From an uncultured Acidobacteriota bacterium (GTDB lineage: Bacteria; Acidobacteriota; Vicinamibacteria; Vicinamibacterales; SCN-69-37), in assembly GCA_937880585.1 (NCBI GenBank), contig CALFMR010000167.1:1-20673 (forward strand): a DNA stretch of 20,673 nt, written 5' to 3'. Below are positions 8,236 through 16,756 of this stretch, in pieces. Numbering within the stretch: the first letter of the stretch is position 1; each line of letters starts with the position of its first letter. The notes below the pieces were generated by a model, which ran no database searches, was not told where the DNA came from, and saw nothing but the letters and a program-made list of their open reading frames with translations. The translations under genes were made by a program, and so were the position numbers.

Positions 8236-8264
8236 TTGACATGATTTGGCTTGATGTGTAGATT
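8236..8264 (+). promoter_or_regulatory. Sigma70-type promoter for the propeller/TonB/DUF1080 operon
   Basis: TTGACA (8236-8241) is a perfect -35. After 17 bp comes TAGATT (8259-8264), a 4/6 match to the -10 hexamer. The start site is predicted near 8271, giving a leader of about 135 nt before the ATG at 8407. Confidence 0.6.
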
Positions 8265-8278
8265 GCGCGCAATTGGTA
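8262..8278. promoter_or_regulatory. 12-bp palindrome at the predicted transcription start
   Basis: ATTGCGCGCAAT (8262-8273) is a perfect palindrome overlapping the -10 hexamer and the predicted start site. It runs into AATTGGTA (8271-8278), which carries the TTGGTA half-site found in FCD operators. Binding here would block RNA polymerase, which fits repression by the divergent regulator. Which protein binds is inferred. Confidence 0.4.
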
Positions 8279-8406
8279 CGATATCACTGTCGCCTGAATC
8301 GAATTGATGTCATGTCACTCGATTGATGCGGCTGGTCTGTCGAAACGGTCGTTCGGCCGCCGGTGCACGCGAATAGGCGTGGCCTGATGGCCGTGCGGGG
8401 GATGTG

Positions 8407-11211
8407 ATGACAGCGCGTCGTCCTGAAGTCCTGAAGGCGTTTGGTCTCGCTGTGGTGGCAGCCGTCGCCCTCGTGACGGTGCTCGTGGCTCAAGAGCGTC
8501 AGAGTTCACCGGCCAGTCGGCCGTGGCCGCCCGCCGTGCAGAACGTCGGCGATCAATCGCCCGTGCTGTCCCCTGGCGAGGCGTTGAAGACGTTCTACAT
8601 GCCGCCCGGCTATCACCTCGAGCTCGTCGCGAGCGAGCCGCTCGTCCAGGATCCCATCGCGATGGACTGGGATGCCGACGGCCGTTTGTGGGTGCTGGAG
8701 ATGCCGGGGTTCGTCAAGAACCTCGACGTCCCGGAACCCAATCTCGATCCGATCGGCCGCGTGGTCGTCCTCGAAGACACGAATCATGACGGGACGATGG
8801 ACAAGCGGACCGTGTTCGCCGATGGTCTGGTGCTCGCGCGCGCCATGGCGGTCCTCGACCACGGCGTCCTCGTCGGCGAGCCGCCCGACCTGTGGCTCCT
8901 GAACGACACGAACGGCGATCTACACGCCGATGCCAAGGAGCGCGTCGGCACCGGGTACGGCCGCCGCGAGGGCCGCGTCGAGCAGAACGCGAACGGGCTG
9001 TACTGGGCGCTCGACAACCGCATCTACACGTCGAACAGCGACATCGATCTGCGGTGGAAGGACGGCGCGTTCGAGGTGCGGCGAACGTTGTCACGCGGCG
9101 AGTGGGGCGTGACGAGCGACGACGCGGGCCACATCTATCGCAATACGAACGAGTCGCCCGTGCACGTGGACCTCGTGCCGACGGCGTATTTCGCGCGAAA
9201 TCCCAATCTCGACAGCACGCGGGGCAGTTACCAGGCGATCGGTGACGCGGACGCCAGAACCGTCTGGCCCGTGCGACCGACGCCGGGCACGAATCGCGCC
9301 TACCAGTTCGGGATCGATCGGCCCGACGGCACGCTGGCGCGCTTCACCTCGGCGTGCGCGCCACTCGTGTATCGCGGCGACGCGCTCCCGGCCGACGTCT
9401 ACGGCAACGTCTTCGTCGCCGAACCGGCCGCCAATCTCGTCAGCCGCTTCATCGTCCGCGACGACGGCACAGGGCTCGTGGCGCACAAGGCCTATGACCG
9501 CGGCGAGTTCCTGGCCTCGACCGACGAGCGGTTTCGTCCGGTGTTCCTGTCGAACGCGCCCGACGGCACGCTCTACATCGTCGACATGTACCGCGGCATC
9601 ATTCAGCAGCGCGCGGACATCACTCAGTACCTTCACGACCAGATCCTGAAGCGCAACCTGCAGGATCCGACGGGCCTGGGGCGGATCTATCGCGTCGTCC
9701 ACGACACCACACGACCTGGCGCCCGGCCGTCGCTGTCGACCGCCTCTCCGAGCCAGTTGGTCGGCTTGCTGTCGCGTCCGAGCGGCTGGTGGGGTGACAC
9801 CGCGCAGCGACTGCTCGTCGAGCGTCACGCCGTGGCGGTCGTCCCCACGCTCACGACCGACGCCACCGACGCGAAGGATGTCCGAGTTCGCCTGCACGCG
9901 TTGTGGACGTTGGACGGCCTCGACAGCGTGACGCCCGCCGTCGTCATCCATGCCTTGGGCGACGAGTCGCGCGATGTCCGCGTGTCGGCGATCCGCATCG
10001 CCGAGCGATGGCTGACCGACGGGGGAAGTCCCGTTGTCGCGGCCGTCCTCGAGCGCATCGACGATCCCGATTGGAACGTGCAGGAGCAACTCGCGGCTTC
10101 GCTCGGCGCCCTGCCGTCGGGACCGCGAGAAGCCGCGCTCGCCAGATTGCTCGACAAACACGCCGACAACGGCGTGGTGCTCGACGCGGCGCTCAGCGGC
10201 GTGCGCGGAAGCGAAGGCGTCCTGCTCGATCGGCTTCTCGAGTCGCCCGCGGAAAGCGCGCCACGCGCGATCGCGATCACGACGCTGTCGGCCGCGATCG
10301 TGCGCGGAGCACAAGACGCGTCCGTTCAGAAGCTCTTTGCGCGAATCGCCGACACGCATCTTCCATCGTGGCAGCGCTCCGCGCTGGTTCGCGGCGGAGA
10401 AGTCGTGCTCTTGGGCCTGCCCGTGTCGGGCGCGGGGGGGGCGGGACGACGCGGCGCCGCGAACGCGGGTGCGAATGCGCCTGCCACGCCGTGTCCGACA
10501 TGCCCAGGTGGGCGCGCGGGTCCGGGAGGCGACTACTTCTTTCCGCAGGTGCCCAGTCGCGGCGGCCGCGGAGCAGGGCCCGGCGGCGCCGCCGGAATGA
10601 CGGCAGCCGAGTACGACGCGTTCGAGCTGAGTGGCGTGGCGGGCGGCGGCGGCCGCGGCCGGGGACGAGGTGGAGCGGTCCTGCGCTTGAACAGCGAGCC
10701 AGTCGCCTTCTCACACCTTGCGAGCACGCCTGACGAGTTCGGCGGCCGTGTGTCGAAGCTGCTGGACCGCATCGAATGGCCGGGGAAGGCAGGCGCCGGT
10801 TCAGCGGCGCCCGCACTGACGGCCGCCGAGCAGCGCCGATTCGATGCCGGTCGTGAGGTCTACGAGAACATCTGCCAGACCTGCCATCAGCCCGATGGGC
10901 GCGGACAGGACAAGCTCGCCGCAAATCTCGTCGGCTCGTGGCTCGCCTTGGCGCCAGCCGAGATTCCCGCGCGAATCGTGCTCGGCGGCAAGGACGGTCC
11001 GATCGGTCTGATGCCGCCCATTGGCCAGACGCTCAGCGACGAGCAGATCGCCGACGTGCTGACCTACGTGCGTCATGAGTGGGGCCAGACCGGGACGCCC
11101 GTCGATCCCGCGACGGTGGCCGCCGTCCGTGCGTCGACGACCGGACGCACCCGGCCGTGGACCAACGCCGAGTTGTTGCCGTTGCTCGTCGATCGTCGTC
11201 CCGCTCGCTAG
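8407..11211 (+). CDS. Membrane-bound dehydrogenase-type beta-propeller with HEAT repeats and C-terminal cytochrome c
   Basis: A 934-residue exported protein. ATG at 8407 is preferred over GTG at 8404 because GGGGG (8397-8401) is 5 nt from the ATG. A hydrophobic leader (about 8-26) is followed by a sorbosone/glucose-dehydrogenase-like propeller (about 65-430) opening with PPGYHLELVASEPL and DADGRLWVLEMPG. This type is common in Planctomycetes and Acidobacteria (PVC-type N-terminal dehydrogenase domain). Two calcium-loop-like DxNxDxxxD segments lie at 124-132 and 167-175. HEAT-like helices cover about 440-670. A Gly/Arg-rich insert (about 675-770) includes a CPTC motif (696-699) without a following His, so it is not a haem site. 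Cytochrome c begins near 810, with CQTCH (823-827) and probable axial Met869 (GLMPP). It likely oxidises a sugar or alditol and delivers electrons through its own haem. It is first in an operon with the TonB receptor and DUF1080 genes. Confidence 0.9.
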   Translation: MTARRPEVLKAFGLAVVAAVALVTVLVAQERQSSPASRPWPPAVQNVGDQSPVLSPGEALKTFYMPPGYHLELVASEPLVQDPIAMDWDADGRLWVLEMPGFVKNLDVPEPNLDPIGRVVVLEDTNHDGTMDKRTVFADGLVLARAMAVLDHGVLVGEPPDLWLLNDTNGDLHADAKERVGTGYGRREGRVEQNANGLYWALDNRIYTSNSDIDLRWKDGAFEVRRTLSRGEWGVTSDDAGHIYRNTNESPVHVDLVPTAYFARNPNLDSTRGSYQAIGDADARTVWPVRPTPGTNRAYQFGIDRPDGTLARFTSACAPLVYRGDALPADVYGNVFVAEPAANLVSRFIVRDDGTGLVAHKAYDRGEFLASTDERFRPVFLSNAPDGTLYIVDMYRGIIQQRADITQYLHDQILKRNLQDPTGLGRIYRVVHDTTRPGARPSLSTASPSQLVGLLSRPSGWWGDTAQRLLVERHAVAVVPTLTTDATDAKDVRVRLHALWTLDGLDSVTPAVVIHALGDESRDVRVSAIRIAERWLTDGGSPVVAAVLERIDDPDWNVQEQLAASLGALPSGPREAALARLLDKHADNGVVLDAALSGVRGSEGVLLDRLLESPAESAPRAIAITTLSAAIVRGAQDASVQKLFARIADTHLPSWQRSALVRGGEVVLLGLPVSGAGGAGRRGAANAGANAPATPCPTCPGGRAGPGGDYFFPQVPSRGGRGAGPGGAAGMTAAEYDAFELSGVAGGGGRGRGRGGAVLRLNSEPVAFSHLASTPDEFGGRVSKLLDRIEWPGKAGAGSAAPALTAAEQRRFDAGREVYENICQTCHQPDGRGQDKLAANLVGSWLALAPAEIPARIVLGGKDGPIGLMPPIGQTLSDEQIADVLTYVRHEWGQTGTPVDPATVAAVRASTTGRTRPWTNAELLPLLVDRRPAR

Positions 11212-11324
11212 GTCCGATGGCCACGAATGTCACGCGTGCATTCGAGGCGTCGCGCCGGCACGACGACCCAGCAGCCCGTATTCGGAAATCGACCATATCC
11301 AGCGGTGGAGCAATAGGAGGGACC

Positions 11325-14300
11325 ATGCGTAGTCTCGGCCGTGCGAGTGCCATTGTCATGGCACTGGCGATACTCGTCGTAACGCAGGTGACGCCCGCCC
11401 TCGGGCAGGTCACCAGTGGATCGCTCGCGGGCACGGTGGCCGACGAGCAAGGTGGAGGTCTGCCGGGCGCCACCGTGACGCTCATCAGCGATACGAAGGG
11501 CACGCGGTTCGCGCCGGTCGTCACCGGCACGAGCGGTGACTTCGTCTTTCCCATCGTCCCGGCCGACACCTACACCGTCCAGGTGGAGCTCAGCTCGTTC
11601 AAGACGCTGCGCCGATCGGGCGTGACCGTCAACGTCGGCGTCCGCGTGGCGCTCGGCACGCTGACGTTGTCAATCGGCGAAGTGAGTCAAACCGTCGAGG
11701 TGACGGCCGAAGCGCCGCTCATTCAGGCCGCGAGCGGCGAACGATCCTTCACCGTGTCGACCGACGCCTTCGCGAATTTGCCCATTGCGAACCGGAGCTT
11801 CTCGGCGCTCGCGAGCCTCGCGCCCGGTGTCGACAGCAACGGCAATCGCCTGGGCGGCGGCGGCAGCACGAACTTCATGATGGACGGCGTCTCGACGATG
11901 GACGACGGGAGCAATCGGCTGCTGATGCAGTTGAACGCGGAGTCGATCTCCGAAGTCAAAGTGCTCGTCTCCAACTATCAAGCGGAGTACGGCCGGTCGA
12001 GCGGATCGCAGATCACCGCGGTGACCAAGAGCGGATCGAATCACTTCCACGGCGCGTTGTACGACGTCGAACGCAACTCCGACTGGAATCCGAACAGCAA
12101 GACGAACATCCTGAACGGCGTGCCGAAGCCCGTGTCGCAGGAGCGCGACTGGGGGTATTCGATCGGCGGACCGGTCGGTAAACCCGGCGGCAACAACAAG
12201 CTGTTCTTCTTCTACGCGCAGGAGTTCGAGCCGCGGACCGAAGGCAACCGCGTCACGTCGTATCGGATGCCGACCGCGCTCGAGCGGAAGGGCGATTTCT
12301 CACAGACGACCGACAACAACGGCCGCGCGTATCCGTACATCAAGAATCCCGCGTCGTCGGCGCCGTGCACCGCGTCGAACACCGCGGGGTGTTACGCGGA
12401 TGGCGGCGTCGTCGGACGCATCCCGTCGGGCGACCTGTACTCGCTGGGGCAGCGGATCTTGAACCTCTATCCGCTGCCGAACTGCCCCGAGAACTGTCCG
12501 ACGTGGACGCCGGATGCCAACTACAACTTTCAGGTGACGTCGCCCATCCAGCACCTGCTCGGCTGGCAGCCGGTGGTGAAGCTCGACTACCAGGCCTCGG
12601 AGGCGCTCCGGCTGAGCATGAAGTATTCGGCCTGGGATCAGCGCAACCAGGTGCAGTTCGGCACGCTGCCCGGCTTCAACGACACGGAGATGTACCAGCC
12701 CACGGTCCGCACGTGGGCGGTGACGGCCGACTACTCGTTGAATCCGACGACGTTCGTCGAAGCGACCTATGGTCAGTCGCTCAACAAGCAAACCGGATGT
12801 TCGCTCGGCTTGGCCGGTGGCCCGTCGTTCTGCACGAGCGCGTTGCCGGTGAACGACGGGGCGAGCCTGGCCGGCGCGGGATTGGCGGACTGGCCGTTCC
12901 TGTTTCCCGACGCCACGATCATCGATCCGCGCTATTACCAGTTCGAAGCGCTCAACGCCATGCAGCCGCCCATCTGGGACGGTACGCGCATCTCGAAGGT
13001 GCCGTCGTTTTCCTGGGGCAACCGCATCTCGAACGCGCCGCCGAACATTCCGTATCCGGGGATCCTCAACACCAGTTCCACGTGGGACCTGACCGTGAAC
13101 CTGACCAAGGTCAGCGGCCGGCACACGTGGAAGACCGGCGTCTACACGACGTCGGCGCTCAAGCGTGAGCCGAACGGCGCGGGCACGTCGGCGGCGCTCG
13201 GCTCGGTGAACTTTCAGCAGGATTCGGTCGGCACCAATCCTTGCGACACGTCGTTCGGCTTCGCGAATGCCGCGACCGGATGCTTCAGCTCCTACCAGCA
13301 GGCGTCGAGCTTCGTCGAGGTGAGCTATTCCTACGCCAACGTCGAGGCGTTCGTGCAGGACACCTGGAAAGTCAACAACAAGCTGACGCTGGACTACGGC
13401 GTGCGGTTCGTTCACGTCGGTCCGGCCAGCGAGAACCTGAATCAGGCGACCAACTTCCTGCCTGATCGCTGGGACCAGTCGGCCGCCCCCGTGCTGTATG
13501 TCGCCGCCTGCGCCGACGGCGTGTATCCGTGCAAGGGGACGGACCGGCAGGCGCGCAATCCGGTGACGGGGGAGGTCCTCGGCCCGAATTCGAGCGTGGC
13601 TATCGGCACGCTAGTGCCGGACTCCGGCAATCTGACGAACGGTCTCTTCCTGAAGAACGAGGGACCGATCGGTAACACGGCCTACCAGTATCCGACGCTC
13701 GGCGCCGCGCCGCGCTTCGGCTTCGCCTACGACCTCACGGGCCAGCAGCGCTTCGTGCTGCGCGGCGGCAGCGGCGTGTTCATCACGCGGCCGAGCATCA
13801 CGGACCTCGAAACCGGCAGCAACCCGCCGACCGCGTCGACCGTGACGGTCCGCTACGCCAACCTGCAGAGTCTTGGACACGGCGGCCTGACGACGACCCC
13901 GCCGCCCGCCTTGCGCGGCGTGCTGTACGACAGCCCGCTGCCGTACTCGGTCCAGTGGAACGGCGGCGTGCAGGTGGCGCTGCCCTGGAGCTTCGTGGCC
14001 GACGTGGAGTACGTGGGCCAGCACAGTTGGAACGAACAGCAGGCCGTGAACATCAACGCCGTCGATCTCGGCGCCGCGTTCCTGCCCGAAAATCAGGATC
14101 CCACGCTCGCGCCGAGCACGACGCCTGGCGCGTCCGCGATCCTGGCCGATCAAATGCGCGCCATGCGCGGGTACAGCGGCATCACCCAGCAGATGGCGAA
14201 CGGCTGGGAAACCTACCATTCGATTCAGTTGTCCTTCCAGCGGCGATTCAGCCACGGGCTGGCGTTCGGATTCAACGACACGATCGCCTTGCTCGATCGT

Positions 14301-15038
14301 GGGAACGCCAACTTGCGGCTGCAGCACAACCCCGATGGGAGCTACGTGGTTCGAAGCGATCAGGCCGAGGCCGACGAGCTGCTCGGCGACAACAACCCGA
14401 TCGCGCACACCATCAAGGCCAACTTCATCTGGTCGTTGCCTCACCTCGACACGGGATCGTCGGTTAGACGCGTCGTCGGCGCGGTGATCAACGACTGGCA
14501 GCTCTCGGGCGTCTGGTCGGCATCGACGGGATCGGCCTACACCGTGGGCGAGAGCTATCAGAATGGCGGATCGAACACGAATCTAACCGGATCGCCCGAC
14601 TACGCGGCGCGCGTCGTGATCGTCGGCGACCCCGGCGCGGGCTGCACCGACGACCCGTATCGCCAATTCAACACCGCGGCGTTCAACGGCGCGCAACCGG
14701 GCAGCGTCGGCCTGGACTCCGGGACCGGCTACCTGCGCGGGTGCTTCTCGAGCGTGCTCGACCTGGCGATCGCCCGAACGGTTCGTCTGGGCGGAGGACG
14801 AACGGTGCAGTTCCGCCTCGATATGTTCAACGCGCCCAATCAGGCTCGAATCACGGGCCGCAACACGACGATGAACCTGACGAGCCCGAGCGACCCGTCG
14901 ACGATCATCAATCTGCCCTTCGACGACAGCGGCGCGGTGCTGTCCAATCGCGTGCGGCCGAATCAGGCGGGCTTCGGCGCGGTGACGAGCTATCAGTCGC
15001 CGCGATCGATCCAGGCGCAGATCCGCTTTGCATTTTGA
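11325..15038 (+). CDS. TonB-dependent receptor with N-terminal carboxypeptidase-regulatory domain (Oar-like), complete
   Basis: An outer-membrane receptor of 1237 residues. AGGAGG at 11315-11320 lies 4 nt before the ATG; the open frame upstream overlaps the previous gene and is not used. The signal peptide (MRSLGRASAIVMALAILV) ends near ALGQ (residue 28). The CarboxypepD_reg domain (about 29-110) has GTVADEQGGGLPGA and TGTSGDFVFP. The plug has LPIANRSF, NFMMDGVS and SNYQAEYGRSSG. The barrel ends in the expected aromatic residue (IQAQIRFAF). It lies 113 bp after the propeller-cytochrome gene and 29 bp before the DUF1080 gene, so it probably belongs to that operon. It is a paralogue of the left receptor (1-3282), sharing long near-identical stretches such as the segment after LYDVERNSDWN. 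It presumably imports the glycan or glycoside used by its neighbours; the ligand is unknown. Confidence 0.95.
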   Translation: MRSLGRASAIVMALAILVVTQVTPALGQVTSGSLAGTVADEQGGGLPGATVTLISDTKGTRFAPVVTGTSGDFVFPIVPADTYTVQVELSSFKTLRRSGVTVNVGVRVALGTLTLSIGEVSQTVEVTAEAPLIQAASGERSFTVSTDAFANLPIANRSFSALASLAPGVDSNGNRLGGGGSTNFMMDGVSTMDDGSNRLLMQLNAESISEVKVLVSNYQAEYGRSSGSQITAVTKSGSNHFHGALYDVERNSDWNPNSKTNILNGVPKPVSQERDWGYSIGGPVGKPGGNNKLFFFYAQEFEPRTEGNRVTSYRMPTALERKGDFSQTTDNNGRAYPYIKNPASSAPCTASNTAGCYADGGVVGRIPSGDLYSLGQRILNLYPLPNCPENCPTWTPDANYNFQVTSPIQHLLGWQPVVKLDYQASEALRLSMKYSAWDQRNQVQFGTLPGFNDTEMYQPTVRTWAVTADYSLNPTTFVEATYGQSLNKQTGCSLGLAGGPSFCTSALPVNDGASLAGAGLADWPFLFPDATIIDPRYYQFEALNAMQPPIWDGTRISKVPSFSWGNRISNAPPNIPYPGILNTSSTWDLTVNLTKVSGRHTWKTGVYTTSALKREPNGAGTSAALGSVNFQQDSVGTNPCDTSFGFANAATGCFSSYQQASSFVEVSYSYANVEAFVQDTWKVNNKLTLDYGVRFVHVGPASENLNQATNFLPDRWDQSAAPVLYVAACADGVYPCKGTDRQARNPVTGEVLGPNSSVAIGTLVPDSGNLTNGLFLKNEGPIGNTAYQYPTLGAAPRFGFAYDLTGQQRFVLRGGSGVFITRPSITDLETGSNPPTASTVTVRYANLQSLGHGGLTTTPPPALRGVLYDSPLPYSVQWNGGVQVALPWSFVADVEYVGQHSWNEQQAVNINAVDLGAAFLPENQDPTLAPSTTPGASAILADQMRAMRGYSGITQQMANGWETYHSIQLSFQRRFSHGLAFGFNDTIALLDRGNANLRLQHNPDGSYVVRSDQAEADELLGDNNPIAHTIKANFIWSLPHLDTGSSVRRVVGAVINDWQLSGVWSASTGSAYTVGESYQNGGSNTNLTGSPDYAARVVIVGDPGAGCTDDPYRQFNTAAFNGAQPGSVGLDSGTGYLRGCFSSVLDLAIARTVRLGGGRTVQFRLDMFNAPNQARITGRNTTMNLTSPSDPSTIINLPFDDSGAVLSNRVRPNQAGFGAVTSYQSPRSIQAQIRFAF

Positions 15039-15067
15039 CGTTCGATAACGTTCTACGGGAGCGTGCT

Positions 15068-15811
15068 ATGAGGGGAATGACACGAATAGTCGGTGTCGTG
15101 GCGCTGGGCGTCATGGCCGTGGGCGTGTCGGTGGCCGCGCAACAGGCGCCGAACGTCCTCAGTGCCGCCGAACGGGCCGCCGGCTGGCAGTTGCTGTTCG
15201 ACGGCACCACGACGAATGGCTGGCGCGGGTTTCACAGCGCCACCTTTCCGGATCACGGCTGGGCGGTCGCGGACGGTTGTCTGAAGACGACCGGCCAAGG
15301 GCCGAGCGGCGGCGACATCATCACGACGAACGAGTACGACAACTTCGAGTTGAGCGTCGATTGGAAGATCGGACCGGGCGGCAACACGGGCGTCAAGTAT
15401 CTCGTCTCCGAGGACCTGGTGAAGACGGGGCGGTCCGGCGTCGGCTTCGAAGACCAGATCATCGACGACGACCTCAACCCGGACGCGAAGGCGGGACGCG
15501 ACGGCGATCGCGCGGCCGGCGGTCTGTATGACCTGATTGCGCCGGTCGCGACCAAGGTGCTTCACCCGGTCGGCCAGTGGAATCAGACGCGCGTCGTCGT
15601 GCGCGCTCCGCACGTGGAGCAGTGGCTCAACGGCGGCAAGGTGCTCGAGTTCGAGATGGGCAGCCCCGACTTCAAGGCCCGCATCGCCGCGAGCAAGTTC
15701 CGCAACACGCCGGGCTTCGGCGAAGTGACGAAAGGACACATCCTGCTTCAAGCCCACGGCGCGGAAGTGTGGTTCCGCAACATCAAGATCCGGCCGCTGA
15801 CCGTGCCCTGA
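15068..15811 (+). CDS. Secreted DUF1080 / 3-keto-disaccharide hydrolase-family protein
   Basis: A 247-residue exported protein with one DUF1080 (PF06439) concanavalin-like beta-sandwich. GGGAG at 15057-15061 lies 6 nt before the ATG. A signal peptide (about 1-24, MTRIVGVVALGVMAVGVSVAAQ) precedes the domain. Family motifs are visible: GWQLLFDGTTTNGW (39-52), YDNFELSVDWKI with PGGNTGVKY (90-111), and ILLQAHGAEVWFRNIKIR (225-242). The length is normal for a single-domain member. Members studied in other bacteria act on 3-oxo-glycosides made by sugar 3-dehydrogenases. That fits the oxidative proteins encoded upstream but is not proven for this protein. It is last in the operon, with a hairpin terminator about 50 bp downstream. 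Confidence 0.9.
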   Translation: MRGMTRIVGVVALGVMAVGVSVAAQQAPNVLSAAERAAGWQLLFDGTTTNGWRGFHSATFPDHGWAVADGCLKTTGQGPSGGDIITTNEYDNFELSVDWKIGPGGNTGVKYLVSEDLVKTGRSGVGFEDQIIDDDLNPDAKAGRDGDRAAGGLYDLIAPVATKVLHPVGQWNQTRVVVRAPHVEQWLNGGKVLEFEMGSPDFKARIAASKFRNTPGFGEVTKGHILLQAHGAEVWFRNIKIRPLTVP

Positions 15812-15859
15812 GATTCCGTCGCTGGCCTCCCCCCGCCATCGGCCCCCGACGGAGCGTAC

Positions 15860-15890
15860 GCCCGTGCCACATGACGTGGCACGGGCGTTT
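15860..15890 (+). terminator. Intrinsic terminator after the DUF1080 gene
   Basis: A perfect 11-bp stem, GCCCGTGCCAC (15860-15870) with GTGGCACGGGC (15876-15886), closes a 5-nt loop (ATGAC). GTTT follows, a short T run. It lies in the 115-bp gap between the convergent DUF1080 and slipin genes. It suits the plus strand best; the minus-strand side has no T tract, though the stem alone could still slow polymerase. Confidence 0.75.
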
Positions 15891-15926
15891 CGCGATCGGG
15901 CGGTGTGAAGGCGCCGCCGCGGCCAA

Positions 15927-16706
15927 TCAGGACCGCGGTGCCGGCGGACCCTTCATCCAGGCGTTGAGCATGTCGATCGGCAGCGGGAAGACAACCGTCG
16001 TGTTTTTCTCGGCGCCGATCTCGGTCAGCGTCTGCAGATACCGAAGCTGAATCGCGGCCGGCTGCGTCTCGAGCACGCGCGCCGCATCGGCCAGCTTCTG
16101 CGACGCCTCGAACTCGCCGTCGGCGTGGATGACCTTCGCGCGCCGCTCGCGCTCGGCCTCGGCCTGCCGCGCGATGGCGCGCTGCATCGTCTCGGGGATG
16201 TCGACCTGCTTGACCTCGACCTTCGTGACCTTGATGCCCCATGGGTCGGTGTCCTGATCGAGGATGATCTGCAGCTTCGCGTTGACCTTCTCGCGGTCCG
16301 ACAGGATTTCGTCCAGCTCGAATTGTCCGCACACGCTCCGGAGCGTCGTCTGCGCGAGCTGAGACGTCGCGTAGAGGTAGTTCTCGACCTCGCGGAGCGC
16401 GCGGTTGGCGTCGACCACCTTGAAGTAGCAGACCGCGTTCACCTTGGCCGAGACGTTGTCGCGCGTGATGACGTCCTGCGGCGGCACGTCGAGGGTGACA
16501 ACGCGCAGCGGCAGCCGGTAGAGCGTCTCGATCGGCCACATGACGAGGCGCAGCCCGGCGCCCTTGGCCTCGGGTAGCATCCGGCCCAGCCGCAGCACCG
16601 CGCCGCGTTCCCACTCCTTGAGGATGTAGATGGAGTTCCAGAACCAGATGAGCACGATGAAGAGCGCGATGAGCCAGCCGAGCGAGAAGAACTGATCGAG
16701 AGGCAC
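15927..16706 (-). CDS. Slipin (SPFH/stomatin-prohibitin family membrane protein)
   Basis: A 259-residue protein that would form membrane microdomain scaffolds. It starts with GTG at 16706, with AAGGGAG 6 nt upstream. One N-terminal membrane helix (about 9-28, LGWLIALFIVLIWFWNSIYI) is followed by the SPFH domain: ERGAVLRLGR, DVPPQDVITRDNVSAKVNAV, and FELDEILSDREKVN. A charged coiled region (about 183-215, RQAEAERERRAKVIHADGE) follows. The C-terminal FPLPIDML hydrophobic patch corresponds to the region cut by the partner protease in archaeal homologues. It lies 50 bp after the NfeD-protease gene, the standard slipin/NfeD pairing, probably in one transcript. Confidence 0.95.
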   Translation of the reverse strand: MPLDQFFSLGWLIALFIVLIWFWNSIYILKEWERGAVLRLGRMLPEAKGAGLRLVMWPIETLYRLPLRVVTLDVPPQDVITRDNVSAKVNAVCYFKVVDANRALREVENYLYATSQLAQTTLRSVCGQFELDEILSDREKVNAKLQIILDQDTDPWGIKVTKVEVKQVDIPETMQRAIARQAEAERERRAKVIHADGEFEASQKLADAARVLETQPAAIQLRYLQTLTEIGAEKNTTVVFPLPIDMLNAWMKGPPAPRS

Positions 16707-16756
16707 GAGGATCTCCCTTCAGAGGCTGCCGCGCGCGGGTCGCGCGGCGGTCACAC

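Larger units (their letters stand above)
8011..8406. other. AT-rich divergent control region
   Basis: A gap of about 395 bp lies between the FCD regulator and the propeller-cytochrome operon. Bases about 8130-8330 are clearly richer in A+T than the surrounding genes. They hold a consensus -35, a 12-bp palindrome at the expected start site, a UxuR-like half-palindrome and short TTGAT-type repeats. I see no credible gene; the N-terminal extension of the regulator frame into this region lacks a ribosome site and looks non-coding. Confidence 0.7.

Noticed and set aside
9091..10359. Minus-strand open frame of 422 codons
   Set aside because: Antisense shadow of the propeller/HEAT/cytochrome gene.
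10492..10503. CPTC as a second haem site in the propeller-cytochrome protein
   Set aside because: The residue after the second Cys is Pro, not His, so it cannot bind haem c in the usual way.
11079..11324. N-terminal extension of the second TonB receptor
   Set aside because: It overlaps the end of the upstream cytochrome gene, whereas AGGAGG plus a signal peptide fixes the start at 11325.
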